A DNA stretch of 64,000 bases from Paracoccaceae bacterium. GTDB taxonomy: Bacteria > Pseudomonadota > Alphaproteobacteria > Rhodobacterales > Rhodobacteraceae. Numbering within the stretch: position 1 is the first letter of the stretch; each line of letters begins with the position of its first letter. Below, piece by piece: positions 37,127-47,011 of the stretch. Below the pieces are notes generated by a model. That model worked only from the letters and a program-made list of their open reading frames with translations. It had not been told where the DNA came from and ran no database searches. Location: NCBI GenBank assembly GCA_002708925.1, contig PAPN01000059.1, positions 52,783 to 116,782 on the forward strand, written 5' to 3'. Made by a program: the position numbers and the translations under genes.

Positions 37127-38967
37127 CAGAATGCCTGCCCAATCCCGATATAAACCTGTACGCCTTCGCCGGTGCTGCCGGTCAGCGGCCCGGCAATGTC
37201 CAGCCGGATCGGCCCTACCGAGGTGTCATAGCGCAGGCCCAGCCCCGCGCCAGAGTGCCAGCGGCCCGATCCGTCATACACGCTTTCGGATCCGATATAG
37301 CCCGCATCGGCAAAGCCAACCAGGCTGATACTGTCCGTCACCTTGGCGCGCAATTCGGCCGACAACCCCAGGAAACTGCGCCCCCCCGAGGCCGCCCCGC
37401 CCCCCTGATCCACGTTCAGCGACTGATAGGGCTGGCCGCGCACAGTGCCGCCTCCGCCCGAGTAGAACAGGAAATCGGGGGCGGTTTCGGACAGGCCTGG
37501 CCCCATGACCGAGCCCATCTGGAACCGTGCCGCCGCCACATAACGCGCGTCCTTGTCCAGCGCACGATAGAGCCGGCTGTCCAGTTGCAGCTGCGCGCCC
37601 GAGGCTTCGCCGCTCAGGCCCACGAAGGGCGAAACGCGCGCGTTGACATAGTGCCCCCCGGTCGGGTTCAGAATGTCATCGCGGTGATCCCAGCGCAGTG
37701 CGAAGGGCGTTGAAAACAGCGTGAACGTCCGATCCCCAAAGGCATCGCGCGTATCGAAATGGCTGAGCGCCAGCTCCAGGTCGCCCTCCAGATGATCCGA
37801 GAAAATCCGCGTCGCGCCGATCCCCAAGGTGACATTATCCGAGCGATAATCGGTCTCTTCCAGGCTTTCCAGATCCAGCCGGGCGAAAAACTTGGTGTCC
37901 GCGCCAAACACGGCGGGGCGCTCGAACCGCGCGCCCAGGCTATAGTCCAGCCCGCCCGTGTCGCCGCCGATCCCGGCCACCTCGCCGCCAATGCGCAGCC
38001 GTTCGGCCCCGCCCAGCAGATTGCGGTGCATCCAGAATCCCGACAGCATAAGCCCTTCGAAGTTCGACAGCTCGGCCCCGGCTCCGAAACGGCGGGGTTT
38101 TTCATCGGTAACCGAGGCCGCGATGTCCATGCTGCCATCGGCGTTCAGCCTGTCGGCCTCGGTCAGGGTGACAGCGCGAAACGCGCCGGTGCGGCGCAGG
38201 CGGGTTGCGGCTTTTTCAAGCTCCAGAGGTGAGAAAACCTGCCCCTCGGGCAGACCGGCGATGCGGCGGATACGGGTGGGGCGGACCTTGCTTTTCGCTT
38301 GGTTTTCTCCTGAATTCTCTCCGGTCACGACCAGCGCGCCGAACCGTACCAGCGGCCCCGGCGCGATCGTAACATCTGCGTTCAGAACCGCCGAAGCATG
38401 ATTGGCGCTGAAAGACTGAGAGACGGGCTCGGCCTTGGCGTGCCCAGCCAGGCGCCAGCCGTCAACGGCCGCCCCAACCGCATTGATCACGGCAGTAGAG
38501 CGCGCCGGAGCGCCGGGGGTGAATTCTTCGGGCAATTGCAGCCCCTGGGGCAGAGGCGCGATGCGGGCGGTGCCGAACCGGAACCGCGGGCCGGGCGTGA
38601 CCTGAACCTTGATTTTGGAAATCTGCGCGGGCGGGTTCAAAGGCGGGATCGCTGCGGCCTCTTGCCCATCCAGACGAATGCGGATCACCCCCGAATAATA
38701 CCCGTTGGCATAGAGCGTCTCCAGCAGGCGCTGATATTCGGCCAGAGCGGTGGAAAACACATCCTGCGGATCGCTGACCCCTTCGGATTTGGCCAGTTGC
38801 AAAAGCGAGGCCTGCCGCAGCCGTTTGCGCAGCGCGTCGTGATCGGTGGGGATGTCAAAGGTCAGCTCGTCAAAGGCCAGCGCCGGGGCGGGCAGACCCC
38901 CCAGGCAGGAGGTCAGGCACAAAGCCAGCGCGGGCAGGGCTCGCAAGAGCGATTTCGATCTGGTCAC
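37126..38967 (-). CDS. tamA: Translocation and assembly module subunit TamA (BamA family)
   Basis: This 613-residue outer-membrane protein has a signal peptide (LLRALPALALCLTSCLGGLPAPALAF) and POTRA-type repeats (for example YYSGVIRIRLDGQEA). Its 16-strand surface-antigen barrel ends in the C-terminal phenylalanine IGIGQAF that is needed for insertion. Barrel signature segments VRGQPYQSLNVDQGGGAASG and PIRLDIAGPL are present. It is coupled to tamB downstream. A cysteine in the signal region (TSCLGG) could be read as a lipobox, but the family is not usually lipidated. Confidence 0.92.
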   Translation of the reverse strand: MTRSKSLLRALPALALCLTSCLGGLPAPALAFDELTFDIPTDHDALRKRLRQASLLQLAKSEGVSDPQDVFSTALAEYQRLLETLYANGYYSGVIRIRLDGQEAAAIPPLNPPAQISKIKVQVTPGPRFRFGTARIAPLPQGLQLPEEFTPGAPARSTAVINAVGAAVDGWRLAGHAKAEPVSQSFSANHASAVLNADVTIAPGPLVRFGALVVTGENSGENQAKSKVRPTRIRRIAGLPEGQVFSPLELEKAATRLRRTGAFRAVTLTEADRLNADGSMDIAASVTDEKPRRFGAGAELSNFEGLMLSGFWMHRNLLGGAERLRIGGEVAGIGGDTGGLDYSLGARFERPAVFGADTKFFARLDLESLEETDYRSDNVTLGIGATRIFSDHLEGDLELALSHFDTRDAFGDRTFTLFSTPFALRWDHRDDILNPTGGHYVNARVSPFVGLSGEASGAQLQLDSRLYRALDKDARYVAAARFQMGSVMGPGLSETAPDFLFYSGGGGTVRGQPYQSLNVDQGGGAASGGRSFLGLSAELRAKVTDSISLVGFADAGYIGSESVYDGSGRWHSGAGLGLRYDTSVGPIRLDIAGPLTGSTGEGVQVYIGIGQAF

Positions 38968-39131
38968 GGGGGCGTCTCGGGCGGGTTGGCGGCGTTTGGG
39001 CAGGTAAAAGGGCGGGGCAAAAGGGCGGTCAAGGATATACGCACAGAATAGGCCGATCCGTCGCCAAGTTCACGCCCAATCCAGCGCGCGCGGGCAGAAA
39101 TCAGCGGGAAAATGCCGCCGCGCCGCCCGGA

Positions 39132-40367
39132 TCACTGATACGCGGTGCGTTCGGCAACGCTTTGGCCGTCCATCAACCCCGAGGGCGGGTACAGAACGAT
39201 CTGCTCGTCGGGGCTGACCCCGGTGGCGATGGCCGCCGTCAGCCCGTTATTCGCGGCCAGCTGAACCGCGCGCTGCACGGCCACGCCGTTTTCGACCACG
39301 AACAGCGCCCATTGGTCCGGTCCCGCCCGGAACAGCGCGCCCGCCGGTACGATCAGCGCATCCTCGGCCGACCATGTGACAATCCGGGTTTCCACGCGGA
39401 AGCCATGGCCCAGGGTGGGGCGGTCCTCATAGGGGCTGAGAAACCGGATGGTGACATTGACCCGCTGTTCTTCGACCCCAAGAGCCGAGACTTTGGTAAA
39501 GCCCCAGGGCTCGATCCGAGAGACCTCGCCCTTCAGGGGCACGGGCCCGCCCCAATTGTCGATCACCACCGGATCGCCCGTGCGGATTTTGACAGCATCG
39601 GTGGACAGAAGCTCGGCCAGGACTTCCAGATCGGTTTCGATGTCCCCGATCTCCAGAATGGGCGTGCCGGCAGCCAGGGTGATTTCCGACTGCTGCATGA
39701 TTTGCAGAACCGCGCCGGGGACGGGGGCCTTGAGCGGCAGCACCTCATCCTGTTCGGCCTCGATGGCCTCGGCCAGCCCGGTGTCGTCAAAGGAAATCAG
39801 CGCGGCGCGGGCGTTGTTCAGCTCGGCCACCCGCATCGAGATCGCAGCGCGCGCGGTATCCAGTGCGGCATTGGCCGCGCGGGCGGTGCGCTGATCGCTG
39901 TCCAGCGCGGCCTGGCTGACGATGCCGCTGTCGAACAGGCGTTTGGTGCGCTCCAGATTGGCCTCGGCCAGGTCACGGTCCGCGCGGGCCTTATTCAGAT
40001 CGGCTTCGGCCACGCGCAGGGCGGCCTCGGCGGCGGTGACATTGGCGCGGGCCTGCTCGCGTGAACGTGCATCCAGCGCCGAGGGCGAGGTGGGCAGCAT
40101 CCGCGCCACCACGTCGCCCTGTTCCACGCGATCCCCCGGTTCAATCGTCAGCCGCATCATCCGCCCCGCGATGGGGGTGGAAACCACATAGGGTTCATGC
40201 ACCTGGGTGCGCCCCTCTTCGTCGATGGTGACCTGCATGGGGCCCTGGGTCACGCGGCCCATATCCACCAATGTCGGGCGCGGCCAGAACGCATAGCTTA
40301 ACGCCCCCGCCACCAGCGCAACCGCCGCCAAGGTCACCACCAAACGCGAGTTTTTCCGTGCTGCCAT
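39132..40367 (-). CDS. HlyD-family periplasmic adaptor subunit
   Basis: This 411-residue membrane-fusion protein has one N-terminal membrane anchor (LVVTLAAVALVAGALSYAFW). The biotinyl/lipoyl half-motifs flank a long helical hairpin (residues about 105-200, rich in Ala, Arg and Glu). A beta-barrel with RVNVTIRFLSPYEDRPTLGHGFRVE follows. It should link an inner-membrane ABC exporter to the outer membrane. The start at MAARKNSRL follows the preceding stop by 4 bases. It is encoded with the FtsX-type permease and ATPase upstream, the DevBCA/MacAB-like set. Confidence 0.88.
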   Translation of the reverse strand: MAARKNSRLVVTLAAVALVAGALSYAFWPRPTLVDMGRVTQGPMQVTIDEEGRTQVHEPYVVSTPIAGRMMRLTIEPGDRVEQGDVVARMLPTSPSALDARSREQARANVTAAEAALRVAEADLNKARADRDLAEANLERTKRLFDSGIVSQAALDSDQRTARAANAALDTARAAISMRVAELNNARAALISFDDTGLAEAIEAEQDEVLPLKAPVPGAVLQIMQQSEITLAAGTPILEIGDIETDLEVLAELLSTDAVKIRTGDPVVIDNWGGPVPLKGEVSRIEPWGFTKVSALGVEEQRVNVTIRFLSPYEDRPTLGHGFRVETRIVTWSAEDALIVPAGALFRAGPDQWALFVVENGVAVQRAVQLAANNGLTAAIATGVSPDEQIVLYPPSGLMDGQSVAERTAYQ

Positions 40368-40371
40368 CCGA

Positions 40372-42738
40372 TCAATCCCTCGACTTGAGCGACGCGACAA
40401 GATCCACCTTGTCCAGCTCTCGTTTCACCAGCCATCCCGACAGGCCCGCTGCCAGCAGGACAGCGACAATTGCCAGCCCATAGCTTTGCGGGCTGAAGGT
40501 GACTGGTATCTGATATATATCGGTCGAAAACCCTTTGACCGTGAGATAGGTCAAACCATAGCCCAATGCGATCCCCAGGGGCAGGGCGGCCAGCGTGACC
40601 ACCGCCAGCTCGCCCAGCAGCACGAACGAGGCTTCGGATTTCGAAAACCCCATCACCCGCAGGCTGGCCAGATCCCGTTCCCGTTCGGCAAAGGCGATCC
40701 GGGCCGAGTTATAGACAATCCCGAAGGTGATGATCGCCGCCACCGCCAGCATGATATAGCGCACCGATCCGGGGCCGGTGTTCATGATCTCGACCAGGGC
40801 CTCGCGGATGTCCGATTTCAGGGAAATCCCGGCGATTTGCGGCATCTCTTTGAGGTCGTCAATCAAGCCGGGCAAAAGCGATTCATCAATCGTCAGCGTG
40901 GCCCCCGTCACCTGGGCGGGTTCGTTCAGAACGCGCGACAGGGCGGACAGCTCCATGAAGGCGGGCGCGCCCATCAGGGTTTCCGCCACGCCGATCACCG
41001 GCAGATAAAGCGTCGGACGGCGGCCTTCGCGGATCTCGGCGATCACCGTGTCACCGGGGGACAGGTGCAGGATTTCCGCCAGAGGTTTGGACAGGATCAC
41101 CCCTTCGCGCCGCATCGAAATGGGCTGCTCATCAGCGTCGATCACCCTGTTCAGAATGGGAAATTCCGGCCGCCCCTCGATCGCGCCGCGATAGCTGTGG
41201 GTGCCGTTGCGGAACATCACCGACACCGCGCGCGCGGGCTCCACATGTTCCACACCGGGCAGGCGGCCCAGTTCCAGCAGCGCTTTGTCCGTCTGTTTCG
41301 AGGTAAAGCTCAGCGACATCTCACCCCGGTTCATGACGTTGAAGCTCAGGTCCAGCGTGGTGTTGAACCCGGCCATCAGCGTCAATGAGGCCACGGACAG
41401 CGCCAGCCCCGTGCCGATCCCCACCACAGCGCCGATCATGCGTCCCGGATAGCGGGTCAGCCGGCGCAGCACCATGCGGCTGGGCTGGTCCAGCCAGCGC
41501 CGCAACCGCGCGGCCAGGTCAAAACTGCGCGAATAATCGGGCGGGGCCGGCGGGCGCATGGCCACGGCGGGCGTCAGGCGGAACACGCCGCGCAGGACAA
41601 TGAGGCTCCCGGCTGAGGCGGTCAGGATCGACACCGCAAACCCGGTGACAAAGCTGCGTGGGTCCACAGTGAACACCAGAAACGGAAATTTATAGTAAAT
41701 CTGATACATCCGCGACAGCGCATTGCCCGCCCAGATCCCCGCGACGGACCCCACGATGGCCCCCAGAATGGCGATCACCATGACCAGTTTCAGATAGTGC
41801 AGGCTGACCTCCCACGAGGAATAGCCAAATGCCTTCAGCAGCCCGATCTGTTCGCGCTCCGCCTGCACCATCCTGTTGATAACAATGTACAAAAGAAACG
41901 CCGCCACCCCCAGGAAAATCGGAGGAATCACGGTGGACGTGCTGTTCAGCCCCTTGATTTCCTCTTGGATGAAACGGTTCGATGTCAGATCGACCAGCCC
42001 ATAGGCTCCGCTGGCGCCATAAGAGGCCAGCAGCTCATCCGCGGCCAGAATGATGCCTTCGGCGTTGGTGTCGCGGGTCAGGGAGATCAGCGCCTGATTG
42101 AACGCGCCCTGCATGTCATAGGCCGCAGACAGCGCTGCCTGACGCATCCAGAACACCGCGAAACGGGCATCATCGGGGACCATTTCCCCCGGCGCGGTCG
42201 AATACAGAAATTCAGGCGATTGCGCGAAACCTGTGATGCGAAACACGCGTTTGGTGCCGTTCATCGTGGCGGTCAGATGGTCATTCAAGTGCAGATCGCG
42301 GGCCTTGGCGAACCCGTCCAGCAGCAAAATCTCATCCGAGCGCCCCAGATCGGGCAGGCGTCCGTCCACCAGGTAGATGTCATTCAGCCGGGGTCGCCCG
42401 GTATCGGGCAAAGACAGCGCCTGGGCGCGCACGGGCAGGGCGTCCGCGCCGATGTCGATCAGAGCCCAGCCGCTGACCCGCCCTTCGAGTGCGGCCACAC
42501 CGGGCAGGGCGGCCAGACGTTCCAGCATCCGTTCGGGCGCGCGGGTGACGGGCACAAAGATGTCGGCCAGGCGGTAGCGGTCATAATAGGCCAGGCGGGT
42601 CTCATCCAGCGTATTCACCAGACCTTTCATCATGACCATCATCAGCACGCCCAGGGCGATCACCAACCCGATGGCCGCCGCCTGTCCCTTGATCCGGGAC
42701 AGATCGCGCCAGAGCTTGATGTTCAGCGGGCTTAGCAT
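40372..42738 (-). CDS. FtsX-family ABC transporter permease
   Basis: This 788-residue permease has an N-terminal membrane helix, a periplasmic domain, and two FtsX modules whose helices include FLGVAAFLLYIVINRMV, VMVIAILGAIVGSVAGIWAG and the C-terminal VVTLAALPLGIALGYGL. The conserved LASLRVMGFSKSEASFVLLGE is the coupling segment to the ATPase. The duplicated layout resembles YbbP/macrolide-type exporters rather than LolC. It is located between ATPase and adaptor genes and probably exports a lipid or peptide; the substrate is unknown. Confidence 0.88.
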   Translation of the reverse strand: MLSPLNIKLWRDLSRIKGQAAAIGLVIALGVLMMVMMKGLVNTLDETRLAYYDRYRLADIFVPVTRAPERMLERLAALPGVAALEGRVSGWALIDIGADALPVRAQALSLPDTGRPRLNDIYLVDGRLPDLGRSDEILLLDGFAKARDLHLNDHLTATMNGTKRVFRITGFAQSPEFLYSTAPGEMVPDDARFAVFWMRQAALSAAYDMQGAFNQALISLTRDTNAEGIILAADELLASYGASGAYGLVDLTSNRFIQEEIKGLNSTSTVIPPIFLGVAAFLLYIVINRMVQAEREQIGLLKAFGYSSWEVSLHYLKLVMVIAILGAIVGSVAGIWAGNALSRMYQIYYKFPFLVFTVDPRSFVTGFAVSILTASAGSLIVLRGVFRLTPAVAMRPPAPPDYSRSFDLAARLRRWLDQPSRMVLRRLTRYPGRMIGAVVGIGTGLALSVASLTLMAGFNTTLDLSFNVMNRGEMSLSFTSKQTDKALLELGRLPGVEHVEPARAVSVMFRNGTHSYRGAIEGRPEFPILNRVIDADEQPISMRREGVILSKPLAEILHLSPGDTVIAEIREGRRPTLYLPVIGVAETLMGAPAFMELSALSRVLNEPAQVTGATLTIDESLLPGLIDDLKEMPQIAGISLKSDIREALVEIMNTGPGSVRYIMLAVAAIITFGIVYNSARIAFAERERDLASLRVMGFSKSEASFVLLGELAVVTLAALPLGIALGYGLTYLTVKGFSTDIYQIPVTFSPQSYGLAIVAVLLAAGLSGWLVKRELDKVDLVASLKSRD

Positions 42739-42739
42739 G

Positions 42740-43468
42740 TTACCACTCGATTTCTTCGGCGGTCAGTTTGGTGTCATTGCGGATCACCTGACGGATGCCG
42801 CCATCGGCGAAATGGATCACCCGGTCGGCCAGCTGCGCGGTATTGGCGGCATGGGTGACGATAATCACCGTGGTGCCCAGGCGCTGGTTCACATCCGTCA
42901 GCACCTTTAGCACGGCGCGTCCGGTGGCGCTGTCCAGCGCGCCGGTTGGCTCGTCGCAGAACAGCACGGTGGGGCGCTTGGCCACGGCGCGGGCGATGGC
43001 GACGCGCTGCTGCTCTCCGCCCGACATTTCCGAGGGGAAGTGATGCGCCCGTTTGTCCAGCCCCACCAGGGCTAGGGCCTCGTCCGCGTCCAGCGGGTTC
43101 CGGGCGATTTCCGTCACCAGCTCGACGTTTTCACGGGCATTCAGGCTGGGCATCAGATTGTAGAACTGAAACACAAACCCCACATGATCGCGCCGGTAGC
43201 GGGTCAGGTCCGCATCGGACAGAGAGGTGAGCTCCAGATCCTTGAAATAGGCCGCCCCCTGCGTAGGCCGATCCAGCCCGCCCAGAATGTTCAGCAAGGT
43301 GGATTTGCCGCTGCCCGAGGGGCCCAGCAACACGACGAATTCGCCCTCGGGGATGGTCAGGTCCACGCCGCGCAGCGCGTGCACGGCGGCGGGGCCTTCG
43401 CCGTAGGTCTTGGTCAGACCCTGGGTCACAAAGGCGGCAGTCGAGGATTGGGGACGGGAATCGGCCAC
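42740..43468 (-). CDS. ABC transporter ATP-binding protein, LolD/MacB type
   Basis: This 242-residue ATPase has Walker [17 protein letters not shown], the Q-loop region [20 protein letters not shown], signature [15 protein letters not shown] and Walker [13 protein letters not shown]. The H-loop is [14 protein letters not shown]. The LolD/MacB subtype is clear and matches the FtsX-type permease that follows after 1 base. The three genes form an ATPase-permease-adaptor export operon. Confidence 0.93.
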   Translation of the reverse strand: MADSRPQSSTAAFVTQGLTKTYGEGPAAVHALRGVDLTIPEGEFVVLLGPSGSGKSTLLNILGGLDRPTQGAAYFKDLELTSLSDADLTRYRRDHVGFVFQFYNLMPSLNARENVELVTEIARNPLDADEALALVGLDKRAHHFPSEMSGGEQQRVAIARAVAKRPTVLFCDEPTGALDSATGRAVLKVLTDVNQRLGTTVIIVTHAANTAQLADRVIHFADGGIRQVIRNDTKLTAEEIEW

Positions 43469-43540
43469 GGGATCACTCGCGTTGGGATAGCTCTAGCGTA
43501 GCGTGTATCCGGGCGGGGGCCAGTGAAAAATCGTCTCACC

Positions 43541-44470
43541 CTACGGTAGGATTTGTAGCCAGACCCAGACTGTCAGAATGCACAGCGCGGTCCCGATCAG
43601 AACCGAGGACGCCGCCACGCGCCGCCCCACCCCATACATGTTCGCAAAGACATAAGCATTGATCCCCGGCGCCATCGCGGCTGTCATCACCGCCGAGCGC
43701 TGCGAGGCAACGGGCAGATCGAAACTACGGGTCAGCCCCCAGGCAATCAGCGGATGCAGCACCAGGCTGAGGGTCAGGACATAGGCGATGACCTTGGTGT
43801 CCCCCTCGGGGCGGTACCGCACCAGAACGCCGCCCAGCCCGAACAGCGCGGCGGGCAGGGCGGCGCGCACCATCAGGTCAATCGCCCCGGTCAGCGGCGT
43901 GGGCAGTGTTACCTGAGTCAGGTTCACGATGAACCCCAGGATCAGCCCCACCACCAGCGCATTGCGGAACATCGCCTTGGCCACCTGTCCGGCCAGGGCG
44001 ATGGGGGATTTGCCACGGGCGCGGACGATCTCCATCACGGTGATGCCCAGCATGTAGCAGAACGGCGAATGCACCGAGATGATCGCGTAATTGCCAGCCA
44101 GGGCATCCGCCCCATAGGCGCGTTCCGTGATTGGCAGCCCCAGCAGCAGCGAGTTCGAAAACAACCCGATAAAGCCGATGGCCACGCTGTCCTCCCATGG
44201 GCGGTTGAACAGATAGCGCGCGCCCAGCAGGCCCAGAACGAACCCCGTTGTCGCCCCGGTGTAAAAGGACACCAGCAACCGCAGGTCAAAGCTCTGGCTC
44301 AGATCCAGCCGCGAGATCGCGGAAAACAGCAGGCAGGGAATGGCGAAATTCTGCGTGAACTTCATCAGCCCGTCCACATAGGCATCCGCAAAATAGCCCC
44401 TCCAGGTGGCCACATATCCAAAGCCGATCACGATAAAGACGGGCAGGACGACGTTCAGAAGGTCTTGCAT
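43541..44470 (-). CDS. AEC family transporter (auxin efflux carrier family)
   Basis: This 309-residue membrane carrier has about ten helices and the family start LNVVLPVFIVIGFGYVATWRG. Later VGLILGFIVN and the C-terminal GINAYVFANMYGVGRRVAASSVLIG are typical. AEC proteins carry organic anions such as malonate or malate; the substrate is unknown. MQDLLNVV at 44470 is the likely start. It is divergent from the thioesterase gene. Confidence 0.85.
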   Translation of the reverse strand: MQDLLNVVLPVFIVIGFGYVATWRGYFADAYVDGLMKFTQNFAIPCLLFSAISRLDLSQSFDLRLLVSFYTGATTGFVLGLLGARYLFNRPWEDSVAIGFIGLFSNSLLLGLPITERAYGADALAGNYAIISVHSPFCYMLGITVMEIVRARGKSPIALAGQVAKAMFRNALVVGLILGFIVNLTQVTLPTPLTGAIDLMVRAALPAALFGLGGVLVRYRPEGDTKVIAYVLTLSLVLHPLIAWGLTRSFDLPVASQRSAVMTAAMAPGINAYVFANMYGVGRRVAASSVLIGTALCILTVWVWLQILP

Positions 44471-44620
44471 GTTGGGCCTTTGGGCTGGGGCGTTGCCCAA
44501 GTCCTACGCCTTTGTGCCGGGGCGGGTAAAGTGTTCTGTCCTATTCGGGCCTGAATTATTTGGATGCGCCCTGCCCAAAGCCGGTATATCAGGAAACGCA
44601 GACATGATCGGGGGCGGCAG

Positions 44621-45016
44621 ATGCAGCATTGCTATCAGGTTCAGGTGAGTTTCGGTGACTGCGATCCGGCGGGGATTGTCTATTACCCCAACACGTTCCG
44701 CTGGATGGATGCCTGTTTTCACGACGCCCTGCGCCCCTTCGGAGGACATGCCGCGATTTGTCAGGAGTTGCAGGCCACGGGGATCGGGCTTGTCGATAGC
44801 GGCGCGCAATTCCGCACGCCCCTGCGGGACGGAGACAGGCTGAACATCCGCCTGACCGTGCTGGACTGGGCGCGCAAAACCCTGACCCTGGGCTATGAGG
44901 GCCACGTCGCAGAGCGCCTGGCCTTTACCGGCAAAGAGGTGCGCTGCCTGTTCCAGCCTACGGCCAAAGGCCTGAGCGCAGGCAACATGTCCCTGCTGCG
45001 CGACCGCCTAAGTTAA
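44621..45016 (+). CDS. Acyl-CoA thioesterase, 4-hydroxybenzoyl-CoA thioesterase-like
   Basis: This 131-residue hotdog-fold protein has FGDCDPAGIVYYPNTFRWMD, in which the aspartate before PAGIVYYP is the catalytic residue in the 4-HBT family. LRDGDRLNIRLTV and VRCLF fit the remaining strands. The ATG at 44621 follows GGGGGCGGCAG; upstream codons look non-coding. The family hydrolyses aromatic or short acyl-CoA esters; the exact substrate is unknown. It marks the left border of the eroded region that runs to tRNA-Ser. Confidence 0.85.
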   Translation: MQHCYQVQVSFGDCDPAGIVYYPNTFRWMDACFHDALRPFGGHAAICQELQATGIGLVDSGAQFRTPLRDGDRLNIRLTVLDWARKTLTLGYEGHVAERLAFTGKEVRCLFQPTAKGLSAGNMSLLRDRLS

Positions 45017-45678
45017 GGAAACCACAGTATAAAAGCGCGGCCTGATTTGTAGGCAAAATGGCGGGGGGGGGAGAGATGAAACTGGGCACCAAAGTAACTT
45101 GGAATTCCGAGGTCCTTTCCCTTGGCAAACAGTTAGGTCCCCTAAGATTTCAACGGCACGACTTCTGGCGGAAGCCCTTGTGCGGTCGCATGTCAACACT
45201 TTCGGGAAGAAACGAACCCGAGAAGCGCAGAAGTCGATTGTTGATGAAGTTCAACGTTGGGAGGGAACGGCCCGCAGGACAGCATATAACGCTATTCACA
45301 AGGCAATGCTATCAATGAGCATCCCCTGATAAATCACGGCCCGTGGCTCTCGGATCTCGAATTTGATACGCGCTGGAGTAAAGGGGGGATTGTCTGGCGC
45401 CGTTCGGACTGGCAAGCAGGACAAGGCTCAGCCTCATCTTCCGACGCATAGGCCCGCTATGACAATCGTATGACTTTGGTTGGCTCACCACAGACATCGG
45501 AACCTCCAGCAAACGAGTATGGTTCTCGACGGTACTTGTAAGCGGTCCCCAAAAGAGCTTGTCGAACGTTTTCTATCGGCTGTGGAGCGAGCTCAAGTTC
45601 TGAATGTGATAGCGGCATGAGAGATCGCGCGTGCCTGGCTAATTGGCGAAAATATGGGCATGCTGATATGGATTTCCG
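45017..45678. other. Eroded region with coding-like shards, no intact gene
   Basis: This 662-base stretch has lower GC than the flanks. Short frames read like protein, such as ARLLAEALVRSHVNTFGKKR (from 45099) and KELVERFLSAVERAQVLNV ending at TGA 45618. None forms a full ORF with a recognisable domain. It is best read as decayed island DNA. Confidence 0.45.
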
Positions 45679-46182
45679 CTACGCGAGTAATTTCTCCAAT
45701 CTGAGTTTGCGTTTACCCCAATCGGGCATCACCCTATCCAGCAAATCAAAAAATCTGGTCCATGATGGGGCTCCGCGATGTGACACAATTCGTGCGTAAT
45801 TACGTAGTCGATGGAATCAACGGGTGCTTGGACCAATCGACGATTGAGAAGCAAACGTCCGGAGGGGGACATCGACCCTCATCTTTGCCGTGTTTGCCGT
45901 ACTAATGAGACCTTGGGGCCGAAACGCTTCGGGATCCGGAAAAAGTTCGAGACAGCACTCGATCCGCTCTGGGAATTTGATGTGCGCCCGTTCTTTATAC
46001 CATTCTTCGACCAATTCTCGTGTCACTTCCGACTTGTTCGGGCGATGTGTTTGAACCACGATATAGCCACGGGTCAGTTTCACGCTCTCTTGTAGGTGTG
46101 GGACGACCCTAAGCCGATATTGGCGACCCAGATACAGATGCGTTTCAACACCGACGAAGCGCTGCTCCGGCGTCCGTGGCAT
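45679..46182 (-). pseudogene. Broken M48/YgjP-type metallopeptidase gene
   Basis: Reading the minus strand gives YLGRQYRLRVVPHLQESVKL, then the zinc-site segment IDYVITHELCHIAEPHHGPD (HELCH at 45780-45794) and a tail ending KRKLRLEKLLA. Together they reconstruct an M48/YgjP-like (SprT-type) peptidase. The parts are in different frames: a one-base change near the G run at 45915-45918, a TGA at 45881-45879 where the family has Trp (RQR-stop-GSMSP), and a further shift at the A6 run 45748-45753. The 5' end is cut at the recombinase junction near 46183. Such peptidases often neighbour type I restriction genes; none is intact here. Confidence 0.75.
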
Positions 46183-46185
46183 CTG

Positions 46186-46560
46186 GATGAGGACTTGTTT
46201 TTTGGCCCCGATGACCCGCTATTTCCTGCAACGTCGTTGCGTGCATCGGCAACGCGTGGATTTCAAGCCGAGGGTTTCGAGCGCCGTCCCTGGAAGACCA
46301 CCGAGCCTGTGCGCAAGGTCGTAAATGAAGCTTTCGCCCGCGCAGAGCTGCCCGCCTATGGGCCGCACGCATTCCGGCATATGCTTGCGCGCCACGTGGC
46401 CAAAACCTGCAATTCCGTTGCCGAACTTGTAGCGGCGTCACAAAACCTTGGTCATACCGACGTTCTGACGACCTTGCGTAGCTATGGCCAAATCAGTCGC
46501 GAACGCCAGCGTTCATTGATCACAGGAGAGCAGTTGCCTGACGATATTCTGGACCGATAA
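46186..46560 (+). pseudogene. Truncated tyrosine recombinase (phage-type integrase), catalytic C-terminal part only
   Basis: The segment contains FFGPDDPLFPATSL, HAFRHMLARHVA (H-x-x-R), QNLGHTDVLTTLRSYGQIS (the later histidine and nucleophile tyrosine). The core-binding domain and the first catalytic arginine are missing. The first 30 codons of the open frame (from 46096) are antisense to the peptidase remnant, so the true fragment begins near 46186. It lies 87 bases from the 3' end of tRNA-Ser, where such integrases insert DNA. Confidence 0.75.
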
Positions 46561-46647
46561 CGAGAAACGAATGTGGGAACAGGTGTGGGAACGACCTTGG
46601 TGAATTTAGCTATTTCTGTTATAAAACAGTAACTTAAGGGATCTATG

Positions 46648-46737
46648 TGGCGGAAGCGGTGGGATTCGAACCCACGAACGAGTTTCCCCGTTGCTGGTTT
46701 TCAAGACCAGTGCCTTCAACCACTCGGCCACGCTTCC
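46648..46737 (-). tRNA. tRNA-Ser, anticodon TGA
   Basis: The minus strand reads GGAAGCGTGGCCGAGTGG..., with a long variable arm and 3' CCA (90 bases). The anticodon loop CTTGAAA gives TGA, reading UCN serine codons. The T-loop is GGTTCGAATCC. Acceptor stem GGAAGCG pairs with CGCTTCC. Confidence 0.96.
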
Positions 46738-47011
46738 GTCCGGGCGCTGTCGGGCGCCGCGTTTCAGCAGACCTAATGGGAAGCGCAGGCAAGCTCAAGT
46801 CTCGAATCCATGAAGGCGCGCAAACTGGCATGTGGGAAAATCCGCCGACAGGGCGACGCGGACTTTTCTTGGCGTTGTCATACGGCTACACTATGCGCAA
46901 GAGCGGGCGCATGGGGCCGGAGACAGGCAAAACAGGGCCTGAACAGGATCGGCCGGCGCGCTGCGCATAGGTAAAAACGGCGGGCGAACCGCTTTTGGGT
47001 GAGCAGGGAAC
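46738..47011. other. Gap between tRNA-Ser and the SPOR gene
   Basis: This 274-base gap should carry the tRNA-Ser promoter (minus strand) and the promoter of the SPOR-to-MBL gene run (plus strand). No ORF is convincing and no operator could be assigned. Confidence 0.35.

Noticed and set aside
45020..45062. Possible second attachment site for the tRNA-Ser element
   Set aside because: Only short TGGCGG-like identity with the tRNA 3' end is present, too little to call an att repeat.
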